This document shows positions 15,117 to 22,094 of a stretch of DNA of 27,872 bases, in pieces. Made by a program: the position numbers and the translations under genes. Source of the DNA: UBA6136 sp041178325 (lineage in GTDB: Bacteria > Pseudomonadota > Gammaproteobacteria > Methylococcales > Methylococcaceae). The notes below the pieces were generated by a model. That model was given only the letters and a program-made list of their open reading frames with translations. It was not told the origin of the DNA and did not search any database. Position 1 is the first letter of the stretch. Each line of letters opens with the position of its first letter. The stretch covers positions 1 to 27,872 of the forward strand of contig JBEGVN010000085.1 in the NCBI GenBank assembly GCA_041178325.1. The letters run 5' to 3'.

Positions 15117-16244
15117 TTAGAACTCCCCTGATCCCGGCTCGCTCTCTGAGGTCAGGACGCGCTCTGTGTGGGGCCAGGCATTCAAGACCGCATTCACTAG
15201 CGTGGCCAAAGGGATCGCAAAAAACACGCCCCAGAAGCCCCACATCCCCCCGAAGAAGAGAATGGCCACGATAATGGCCACCGGGTGAATGTTGACAACC
15301 TCAGAGAAGAGGATTGGGATCAGGGCGACTGCATCAACGATTTGCAGTATGGCGTAGGCCAACACCAGATAACCAAATTGATCGCCAGGCCCCCACTGGA
15401 AGAAAGCCACCAATATCACCGGGAAGGTCACCAAAGTCGCTCCCACATAGGGGATGATCACCGATAGGCCCATGAATACGGAAAGCAGCAGGGCATAGTT
15501 GAGTCCCATCAAGGAGAACGTTATGAAGCTGGTCACAAAAAGGGCCAGCACTTCAATGATCTTTCCGCGCACATAGTTACCGATCTGAAGATCTACCTCA
15601 CGCCAAACCTTTCGTGAAAGGTAGCGATCAGAGGGCAGGTATCGTCCGACCCAATTCAGGATGATTTCCTTATCCTTGAGGAAGAAAAAGACCAGCAGGG
15701 GCAAGAGAATCACGTAGATCACCACTGTGATCAGGCTGACTAACGAAGCGTAGGAGTAGCTGAGCATCGATTGTCCCCATCCCAGCAACTCTCGTCGAAC
15801 GGTCGTCGAAAACTCGATCAGCTGTGATTCCGAAATGATGTCCGGGTATCGCTCAGGTAGTTCCAAAATCAGGACCTGGAGCCGTGTCGCCCACGTGGGT
15901 AATTGCTGAACCAATTGGATGGTCTGCTGGTAAAGCGAAGGAAGCACCAGGACGGTTAAAAGGGCCAGAAAGGCCAAAAACAGCAAGAAAACAACGATGA
16001 CTGCTGCAAGGCGGGGTACCCGTCGCCGCACAGCCATCATGACCAAGCCATCCAGCAAATAAGCAATCACTCCGCCCGCGTAGACAGGGGTCAGCATTTT
16101 ACCCAGCCCAACAACCAGCATGCTGGTCACGAGCAGAAAGAGGGCGAAAGAGACGGCCTGTGGATTCGGCAGGACGCGTCGGGTGAAATCAGTGATCCAG
16201 TCAACAATGTTTTTCATTGATTTTTTTAGGCTGATTTGTGCCAT
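15117..16244 (-). CDS. AI-2E family transporter (PerM-like membrane protein)
   Basis: Inner-membrane protein of the PerM/TqsA (AI-2E, UPF0118) family, 375 residues. Predicted helices cluster at about 32-60, 75-105, 190-220 and 235-340, with a soluble segment (about 110-180) between TM3 and TM4 and the typical GLSVIIPYVGA motif and a closing MWGFWGVFFAIPLATLV stretch. Substrates differ between members (autoinducer-2 export, sodium/proton exchange) and cannot be told from sequence. Starts at 16244 or 16217 are both possible; neither has a strong ribosome-binding site. It is divergent from nrdA. Confidence 0.9.
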   Translation of the reverse strand: MAQISLKKSMKNIVDWITDFTRRVLPNPQAVSFALFLLVTSMLVVGLGKMLTPVYAGGVIAYLLDGLVMMAVRRRVPRLAAVIVVFLLFLAFLALLTVLVLPSLYQQTIQLVQQLPTWATRLQVLILELPERYPDIISESQLIEFSTTVRRELLGWGQSMLSYSYASLVSLITVVIYVILLPLLVFFFLKDKEIILNWVGRYLPSDRYLSRKVWREVDLQIGNYVRGKIIEVLALFVTSFITFSLMGLNYALLLSVFMGLSVIIPYVGATLVTFPVILVAFFQWGPGDQFGYLVLAYAILQIVDAVALIPILFSEVVNIHPVAIIVAILFFGGMWGFWGVFFAIPLATLVNAVLNAWPHTERVLTSESEPGSGEF

Positions 16245-16348
16245 TTGGGATGGCTTTTAGGGGGTCATCCTACGGTATTTTGGGTCGAAAAGGGGCCCAA
16301 AATCAGCGCTGCTGGGGCCTCCCGCTCCAGTCATCGATATCGGCTCGA

Positions 16349-16396
16349 ACACATCATGTTGTGCTTGACTCAGCTTCGGACCACATTCTATAGTGT
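16349..16396. promoter_or_regulatory. Pair of NrdR-box-like sites upstream of nrdA
   Basis: Two imperfect palindromes, ACACATCATGTTGTGC (16349-16364) and CCACATTCTATAGTGT (16381-16396, whose complement reads ACACTATAGAATGTGG), resemble the NrdR box consensus of the form ACACwATATwTTGTGT. Their centres are 32 bases apart, about three helical turns, the spacing typical of NrdR box pairs. The downstream box covers the -10 element of the nrdA promoter, which suits repression by NrdR when dATP is plentiful. Confidence 0.65.
16365..16394 (+). promoter_or_regulatory. Predicted sigma-70 promoter of nrdA
   Basis: TTGACT (16365-16370) and TATAGT (16389-16394), each five of six to consensus, are 18 bases apart. 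The start point would fall near 16401, giving a leader of about 37 bases before the nrdA ATG. The -35 lies between the two NrdR-like boxes. Confidence 0.6.
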
Positions 16397-16437
16397 CTCC
16401 ACTCCCTACAGACCTAATCATTACGAGGTGCCAGCCG

Positions 16438-19356
16438 ATGGAATCCGAATCCTTGACCCAAGCGTCCAAAACTCAGGCGATCCCGCCAGGACAGACCTCT
16501 GTTGATGTCGAGCTCCGCGCCAATGCCCCGGGAGAAATTCGCGTCATTCGGAGGAACGGTAAGGTCAATGGATTCGATGCCAGCAAGATCAGCGTAGCCA
16601 TCACCAAGGCGTTTCTCGCAGTAGAGGGTTCCTCTGCAGCAGCCAGCGGCCGAATTCATGAACTGGTCGAGGGATTGACCGATCAGGTGATGCGGGGACT
16701 TTTCCGCCGTCTGCCTTCGGGTGGAACCCTTCACATCGAGGATGTTCAGGATCAGGTGGAATTGGTTCTGATGCGTGGGGAGCATCATAAGGTTGCCAGA
16801 GCATACGTTCTGTACCGTGAAGAACGCTCGAGATTGCGCGCTGAAAAGACGCAAGAAGATCAGCCCTTAGAGGCTGGTGCCCGTGAACTCAACGTGACGC
16901 TGGATGACGGCACGGTTAGGCCATTGGATGCCAAGCGCATCGGAAAGATCGTTGATGAGGCTTGCCGCGGGCTTGAAAACGTTGATGGCGGTTGGATTCT
17001 TGAAGAGACTCGCCGCAACCTTTTCGATGGGGTGCCAGAGAAAGATGTTGCGCATGCGCTTCTCATGTCATCAAGAACCCGCATCGAGCAGGAGCCGAAC
17101 TATTCATTTGTTGCGGCCCGATTGCTTCTCGACAGTCTTCGCAAGGAGGCTCTGAGTTTCCTCGGTCATGTCCGGAGTGAAGCAACGCAGGCCGAGATGG
17201 CTGAGCGCTATGCCGACTATTTTGCCGAATACATCAAGCAGGGCGCGGAGCTCGAACTCCTTTCGACCGAGCTGACGCGCTACGATTTGAAGCGCCTTGG
17301 GGCCGCTCTTAAGCCTGAACGCGATCTCAATTTTAATTATTTGGGTCTTCAGACCCTCTACGATCGCTATTTCATTCACAGTAATGGGGTGCGCTTCGAG
17401 TTGCCGCAGGCCTTCTTCATGCGGGTCGCTATGGGCCTTGCTATGAATGAGATCGATCGAGAGGGGCGAGCCATAGAGTTCTATAACCTCTTGTCCTCAT
17501 TCGACTTTATGAGTTCGACTCCGACGTTGTTCAACTCAGGAACGCTGCGTCCGCAATTGTCCTCATGTTATCTCACGACCATTCCGGATGACCTGGATGG
17601 TATTTACGGTTCGATCAAGGACAATGCCCTTCTTTCAAAGTACGCCGGTGGCCTCGGTAACGACTGGACGCGGGTTCGGGGTCTGGGTGCACATATCAAG
17701 GGCACCAACGGTAAATCTCAGGGCGTGGTGCCATTCCTTAAAGTTGCCAATGACACCGCTGTTGCTGTGAATCAGGGTGGAAAGCGCCTCGGTGCGGTCT
17801 GTGCCTACCTTGAAACCTGGCACATCGACATTGAGGAGTTCTTGGAGCTTCGAAAGAACACCGGCGATGACCGCCGTCGTACCCATGATATGAATACGGC
17901 AAATTGGGTCCCGGACCTCTTCATGAAGCGCGTTGCCGAGGATAAGGACTGGACTTTGTTCAGCCCGAGCGACGTACCGGAGCTCCATGATTTGAGTGGC
18001 CTTGCCTTTGAGCAACGTTACGAAGAGTACGAGGCCAAGGCTGATCGGGGCGAAATCGGGTTGTTCAAGCGAATTCCGGCGAATCAATTGTGGCGCAAGA
18101 TGCTTTCGATGTTATTCGAAACCGGTCATCCTTGGATTACTTTCAAGGATCCCTGCAACATTCGCTACACGAATCAGCATGTTGGGACCGTTCATAGTTC
18201 TAATCTTTGTACCGAAATTACCTTGCATACCAACGATCAGGAGATCGCGGTGTGTAACCTCGGGTCAGTCAATCTTTCAGCGCACATCGGTACGGACGGC
18301 GCAATTGATGCAGACAAGCTGAAGGCGACGATCACCACCGCCATGCGGATGCTCGATAACGTGATCGACATCAATTACTACAGCGTGCCGCAGGCGCGTC
18401 GATCCAATGTCCAGCATCGTCCGGTTGGGCTGGGCATCATGGGCTTCCAGGATGCGCTATACCAGCTGGGCATTTCCTATGCCTCTGAGCAAGCGATCGA
18501 CTTTGCCGATCGCAGCATGGAATTGGTCAGCTATTACGCCATTGAGGCTTCTACCTATTTGGCTGAAGAGCGTGGGACCTATGCGAGTTACAAAGGATCC
18601 CTCTGGAGCAAGGGCGTTTTGCCGATTGATTCATCCCGTCTGGTTGAACAGCATCGCGGGGGTTACCTGCAGGTTGACCAGTCCATGACCTTGGATTGGG
18701 ACACTCTTCGCGAAAGGGTTCGCACTGTGGGTATGCGTAACAGTAACACCATGGCCATTGCGCCAACGGCGACCATTTCCAATATTTGTGGGGTCTCACA
18801 GTCAATCGAGCCGACCTACCAGAACCTGTTCGTGAAATCGAACCTTTCGGGCGAATTCACCGTGGTCAATCCCTATCTGGTCGCTGAGCTCAAAAAGTAC
18901 GACCTTTGGGATGCCGTAATGATCAACGACCTCAAGTACTTTGATGGCAGCCTGCAGCGCATTGAGCGGGTTCCAGAAGAAATCAAGCTGCGTTATGCCA
19001 CTGCATTTGAGCTCGATGTTCGTTGGCTGATTGAGGCGGCTTCACGTCGTCAGAAATGGATTGATCAAGCACAGTCTTTGAATCTTTACCTCGCTGAGCC
19101 CTCGGGTAAGAAGCTTGATTCCCTTTATAAATTTGCCTGGCTCCGTGGTCTCAAGACCACTTACTACCTCCGGACGATGGGCGCGACCCATGTCGAGAAG
19201 AGCACGGCGTTCGACGGCAAGCTCAATGCTGTCAAAAGCGAGGCGGGCGGAGCCGTTTCGCTTGCTGCAATGGAGGTCGTATCAAGCGATCTCCGGATTG
19301 AGCAGGGCCCCAAGCTCTGTTCGATCGACGATCCGACCTGCGAGGCTTGCCAGTAG
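16438..19356 (+). CDS. nrdA: Ribonucleoside-diphosphate reductase alpha subunit (class I, two ATP-cones)
   Basis: Catalytic subunit of class I ribonucleotide reductase, making deoxynucleotides. The 972-residue protein has two N-terminal ATP-cone domains, one starting VIRRNGKVNGFDASKI (about 36) and one starting VTLDDGTVRPLDAKRI (about 153). The catalytic barrel follows with Cys377 (SSCYLT), Asn589/Cys591/Glu593 (SNLCTEIT), Cys606 (AVCNLGS), the radical-transfer tyrosine pair in TTYYLRTMG, and the C-terminal redox pair in DPTCEACQ. Two cones and the CEACQ tail place it with the Pseudomonas-type NrdA. ATG 16438 has GAGGTG seven bases upstream; an in-frame GTG at 16393 lies inside the promoter. 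nrdB is not adjacent, and a terminator closes the transcript. Confidence 0.96.
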   Translation: MESESLTQASKTQAIPPGQTSVDVELRANAPGEIRVIRRNGKVNGFDASKISVAITKAFLAVEGSSAAASGRIHELVEGLTDQVMRGLFRRLPSGGTLHIEDVQDQVELVLMRGEHHKVARAYVLYREERSRLRAEKTQEDQPLEAGARELNVTLDDGTVRPLDAKRIGKIVDEACRGLENVDGGWILEETRRNLFDGVPEKDVAHALLMSSRTRIEQEPNYSFVAARLLLDSLRKEALSFLGHVRSEATQAEMAERYADYFAEYIKQGAELELLSTELTRYDLKRLGAALKPERDLNFNYLGLQTLYDRYFIHSNGVRFELPQAFFMRVAMGLAMNEIDREGRAIEFYNLLSSFDFMSSTPTLFNSGTLRPQLSSCYLTTIPDDLDGIYGSIKDNALLSKYAGGLGNDWTRVRGLGAHIKGTNGKSQGVVPFLKVANDTAVAVNQGGKRLGAVCAYLETWHIDIEEFLELRKNTGDDRRRTHDMNTANWVPDLFMKRVAEDKDWTLFSPSDVPELHDLSGLAFEQRYEEYEAKADRGEIGLFKRIPANQLWRKMLSMLFETGHPWITFKDPCNIRYTNQHVGTVHSSNLCTEITLHTNDQEIAVCNLGSVNLSAHIGTDGAIDADKLKATITTAMRMLDNVIDINYYSVPQARRSNVQHRPVGLGIMGFQDALYQLGISYASEQAIDFADRSMELVSYYAIEASTYLAEERGTYASYKGSLWSKGVLPIDSSRLVEQHRGGYLQVDQSMTLDWDTLRERVRTVGMRNSNTMAIAPTATISNICGVSQSIEPTYQNLFVKSNLSGEFTVVNPYLVAELKKYDLWDAVMINDLKYFDGSLQRIERVPEEIKLRYATAFELDVRWLIEAASRRQKWIDQAQSLNLYLAEPSGKKLDSLYKFAWLRGLKTTYYLRTMGATHVEKSTAFDGKLNAVKSEAGGAVSLAAMEVVSSDLRIEQGPKLCSIDDPTCEACQ

Positions 19357-19435
19357 TCTTTAGGGACGGAGGTCCGGCACCTGGGGGGAGTCGGACTTTG
19401 ATGCTAGCGGGGACTCATGGCCTATGGCCACTTTG

Positions 19436-19468
19436 ACGCCGAACTCGCAATGGGTTCGGCGTTTTCTT
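19436..19468 (+). terminator. Intrinsic terminator of nrdA
   Basis: A perfect 9-bp stem, ACGCCGAAC (19436-19444) with GTTCGGCGT (19454-19462), a 9-base loop, then TTTTCTT. It lies 80 bases after the nrdA stop, so nrdA is a one-gene transcript. The rest of the 252-base gap up to 19608 shows only a TAGAAT hexamer at 19519-19524 that could be a -10 for the next gene, without a good -35. Confidence 0.9.
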
Positions 19469-19608
19469 AGGTTGCTCGAGAACGATTTTGAGATTTCGCA
19501 GTCCGGGGCGAAGATGGATAGAATAAGTCTGTCGCCTTGCTGCGATTTCCGCGCCGCAAGGGCCTCGCCTTGAGAGATGGATTCTGAGGATGAGGGCAGG
19601 GTGGCTCG

Positions 19609-21819
19609 ATGACCCTGCTGAGCGTCAATGGACAGGCCCAATTTTCGAGTTGCATGCAAATCCCCTCCAAGAAGTTCATAGTCGGTGGAAGTCAGCTCAA
19701 GAAGCTGAGAAACGCCCTAGCCGTCATTCATTGTCGGCGTCTACTTTCGACCTTCCAGAAAGAAGCGGAAGGCACGATCTCTCATGATCAGGCCAAGCGC
19801 GTCACCTACCTGACAGAGCTTTTTTCCAGAATTCATCGTGAAATCTTCGAGGACTGGAAGGAGCAGGCCATTACCCAGGACCGACCGGGTGCCATGGCGA
19901 GTGCAGATGACCGTAAGTTGTTCCGCGAAACGATCGAAAGCCTGGTTCTCTACGATGATAAGAATCAGGATACGGCGATTTTCGACAATAACGGTTTTGT
20001 CATCAAAACCGAGAATATCGCCGAGCGTCTGGCACGCTTTTACCATGCCATGCGTGCAATCAAGCCGTTTGGATATGGCAATAAGCTGACGCTGGATTTT
20101 TTCATGATCGCCCTGAGCAACCTCCCGGCGTTCAGTAGCGTCTATGAGCGGGGAATCGATTTTCGTCGGCTGGAACCGAAGGATGCCGACATCCTCCATG
20201 ACTCCAAGAGCTCTTTGGATGAGGTCTGTCAGGCCTTCGCTCACGCCATGGATCCGTCACGTGTCCGGTGCCTTCTTAATAAGGCCAATGGCTATGGTGT
20301 CTGGCCGGAACAGAAGGCCTTCGTATTTGGTATGCCGTTCCTTCGTCATCGCACCGCCGAGGGCCTGGATTGCCTGGTGACGGTCAACGGTGGGCTGATT
20401 CCACTCTCAAGCCTTCATGAGGATCAAATTCCGCTGGGTGTGCACTTTGCCGATTACCCGTTGTCACTCACCGAAAACGTGATTGGTTACCTTCCGGGAA
20501 CCGAAAGCCTCCGAGGCAAACCCTATATCGACGGCATCGCGATTGGGCCTAACGGGGAGGCGCCCCTGTTCTGTCTGGACGTCAACATCTTGACCGGACT
20601 TCGGTCGCCCAGTCATACGGAATTTGTAGAGCTGCTAAAGCAGACACTGGGCGAAAAAACCCCGATTTTTGATTTAGCAAACAATGCAGAGTTGCGCGAT
20701 CAGCTGATTTTGGCAGCCGAGGGAGATGAACGTCTTCGGCGTGGAGTTGAAATTGCATATGCCCATCTGAGTGCTATCGCCAGCAAGCTGGATCGCATCA
20801 AGCAGGGCATTTTTGCCGATAAGACTCCTGTTGAGCTACCGTCGCTCTTTCTGTGTATGGGAGGGGCGGGTGCTGGTAAGACGGCTGTTGAAGAAATTGC
20901 CCGCGCCGAGTGCGGTGATAATTTTGTCATTGCCAGCCTGGATGAATTTAGAAAGCAAAGCGATCTTTATCTGGTGATGACGGCGGCGAATCACCACAGT
21001 GATGATTACATTTATGTCGAGCCCTTCGCTAATACTCTTCGTGACTGGGTGGCGGCAGGAGCGCGCAATCGCAAGATTAGTCTTCTTTACGATGGGACGA
21101 GCATCCCCTATATCCCCCGCTATTCCGGCATTGTTGAAGCCTTTAAGCGGGATGGATTCAAGACGTTGATTGCCGGTATTGATGCATTCATCGTCAAGCC
21201 GCGGGGCCGGGAAGAGGAGTTGCCGCGCGTTGCCGCCATTTTGAGCGTCAAGGATCGGTTTGAAAGGACGGGGAGAGCTCTTCCTTGGGTCGTTGCAGTT
21301 GACAAGCATATTCGTGCGCCTGGAACTTTTCTGGATGCGCTTCAAGATACGGCACTCGACAAACTGTCTTTGTTTGCAAATGACGGCAAGATCGATCGGC
21401 ATTATTTGGTCGCCGAAACCTTTTCTTTGACTGCCGAAGAGATTGCCGAGCTGCAGATCAGTCAGTGTGAAGGACGATTGAAGGACATGTTGGCCCAGTT
21501 GATGAGGACCCGCGAGAGCTCAACCCTACGAAACCTTTCAGGCGGCAACGCTCAAAAGTTGGATGAGCTTTTTGCCAGAATCCCCAACTGGGGTGAAGCG
21601 AACGTAGGCTATTTGGTCTACAGCTATCGCAACGCGCACCGAGTCCTGGTGATTTATAACCTGAGGCGCATGGTCGATTTTCTTGAAAAGGGCCAACTCA
21701 ATCCCAATGCTTCAGGCGAGGATGGACTCCTTCACAAAAATGCCAGTCTTGCCTTCCATATTGCGCCGGGCTCTCCTGAGCCTTGGACGATCCAGTTGCA
21801 GGATTCGACACAATCTTGA
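19609..21819 (+). CDS. Fic-like / zeta-toxin-like two-domain protein, function unknown
   Basis: A 736-residue protein I cannot assign to a named family. Residues 137-170 (NIAERLARFYHAMRAIKPF then GYGNKLT..FFMIAL) read like the helix pair and loop of a Fic domain, HPFxxGNGR, but with Lys152 in place of the catalytic His and Leu160 in place of the loop Arg; Phe154, Gly157 and Asn158 remain. Residues 410-530 read like a zeta-toxin/UNAG kinase: Walker A GGAGAGKT (418-425), then VIASLDEFRKQ with Asp445 and Arg448 in the zeta D-x-x-R position, and LLYDGTSIP. The middle (210-410) and end (570-736) are unrecognised. There is no signal peptide or TM helix. ATG 19609 follows AGGG by seven bases. It lies alone between terminators; no epsilon- or Phd-like antitoxin ORF is visible beside it. 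Confidence 0.7.
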   Translation: MTLLSVNGQAQFSSCMQIPSKKFIVGGSQLKKLRNALAVIHCRRLLSTFQKEAEGTISHDQAKRVTYLTELFSRIHREIFEDWKEQAITQDRPGAMASADDRKLFRETIESLVLYDDKNQDTAIFDNNGFVIKTENIAERLARFYHAMRAIKPFGYGNKLTLDFFMIALSNLPAFSSVYERGIDFRRLEPKDADILHDSKSSLDEVCQAFAHAMDPSRVRCLLNKANGYGVWPEQKAFVFGMPFLRHRTAEGLDCLVTVNGGLIPLSSLHEDQIPLGVHFADYPLSLTENVIGYLPGTESLRGKPYIDGIAIGPNGEAPLFCLDVNILTGLRSPSHTEFVELLKQTLGEKTPIFDLANNAELRDQLILAAEGDERLRRGVEIAYAHLSAIASKLDRIKQGIFADKTPVELPSLFLCMGGAGAGKTAVEEIARAECGDNFVIASLDEFRKQSDLYLVMTAANHHSDDYIYVEPFANTLRDWVAAGARNRKISLLYDGTSIPYIPRYSGIVEAFKRDGFKTLIAGIDAFIVKPRGREEELPRVAAILSVKDRFERTGRALPWVVAVDKHIRAPGTFLDALQDTALDKLSLFANDGKIDRHYLVAETFSLTAEEIAELQISQCEGRLKDMLAQLMRTRESSTLRNLSGGNAQKLDELFARIPNWGEANVGYLVYSYRNAHRVLVIYNLRRMVDFLEKGQLNPNASGEDGLLHKNASLAFHIAPGSPEPWTIQLQDSTQS

Positions 21820-21851
21820 GTTGCCCGACGCCTTTTTGCACGCGCATGCTG

Positions 21852-21898
21852 AAAAAACGGGAACTTTTTCCTGTTGTTTTGAAGCAATCATGCTTTTT
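21852..21898 (+). terminator. Tandem weak terminator hairpins after the Fic/zeta gene
   Basis: The first hairpin pairs AACGGGAA (21856-21863) with TTCCTGTT (21868-21875), with one G-T pair and a CTTT loop, preceded by six A and followed by GTTTT. The second pairs AAGCA (21882-21886) with TGCTT (21891-21895) and runs into TTT. Both are plausible for stopping transcription 40-80 bases after the upstream stop codon. Confidence 0.6.
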
Positions 21899-21912
21899 GT
21901 ATTGAGCTTGGC

Positions 21913-21924
21913 CTCAAATTTGAG
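21913..21924. repeat. 12-bp perfect palindrome CTCAAATTTGAG
   Basis: A perfect palindrome, preceded at 21902-21906 by another TTGAG so that TTGAG-6-CTCAA forms an overlapping inverted repeat. It lies between a TTGAGC (21902-21907) and a TAACCT (21925-21930), 17 bases apart, a poor match to a promoter. It could be an operator for the hppA transcript; the evidence is the symmetry only. Confidence 0.35.
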
Positions 21925-21963
21925 TAACCTCCACGGGCAGAATCGAAGCCAATAGCAAATGGT

Positions 21964-22035
21964 GTTTCAACATCGGTGAAACGGAGGGGTCCCACCGGGG
22001 CCCCTCGTGGTGTCTGGGGTCCGGTAAGGGACACC
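21964..22035 (+). ncRNA. Structured leader-like region upstream of hppA
   Basis: Three hairpins in a row: GTTTCA/TGAAAC (21964-21982, 7-base loop); a 10-bp stem GAGGGGTCCC/GGGGCCCCTC (21984-22006, ACC loop, one T-G pair); and GGTGTC/GACACC (22009-22035). The loop of the third (GGGGTC, 22016-22021) could pair instead with the 3' arm of the second (GGCCCC, 21999-22004), so mutually exclusive folds are possible. The third stem touches a ribosome-binding site AAGGGA for the short ORF that follows. I do not recognise any known riboswitch class. Whether it is transcribed as a leader depends on a promoter not clearly seen. Confidence 0.4.
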
Positions 22036-22039
22036 CAAA

Positions 22040-22093
22040 ATGGCCAAGAATTTAGAAAAATATAAATACTTTAGTAAGTTAGGGAGGCATTAA
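22040..22093 (+). CDS. Putative 17-codon ORF upstream of hppA
   Basis: ATG 22040 opens MAKNLEKYKYFSKLGRH and stops at TAA 22091-22093, one base before the hppA GTG. A purine-rich TAAGGGA (22025-22031) sits eight bases before the ATG, and the hppA ribosome-binding site GGGAGG lies inside this ORF. The composition is AT-rich and Lys/Tyr-rich, unlike the surrounding genes. It could be a leader peptide giving translational coupling, or a chance ORF in AT-rich upstream DNA. Confidence 0.35.
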   Translation: MAKNLEKYKYFSKLGRH

Positions 22094-22094
22094 C

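Noticed and set aside
16393..16437. GTG at 16393 as the nrdA start.
   Set aside because: It overlaps the predicted -10 element; ATG 16438 has a good ribosome-binding site.
21964..22094. A known riboswitch (fluoride, c-di-GMP, guanidine) upstream of hppA.
   Set aside because: None of the conserved core sequences of these classes could be found by eye.
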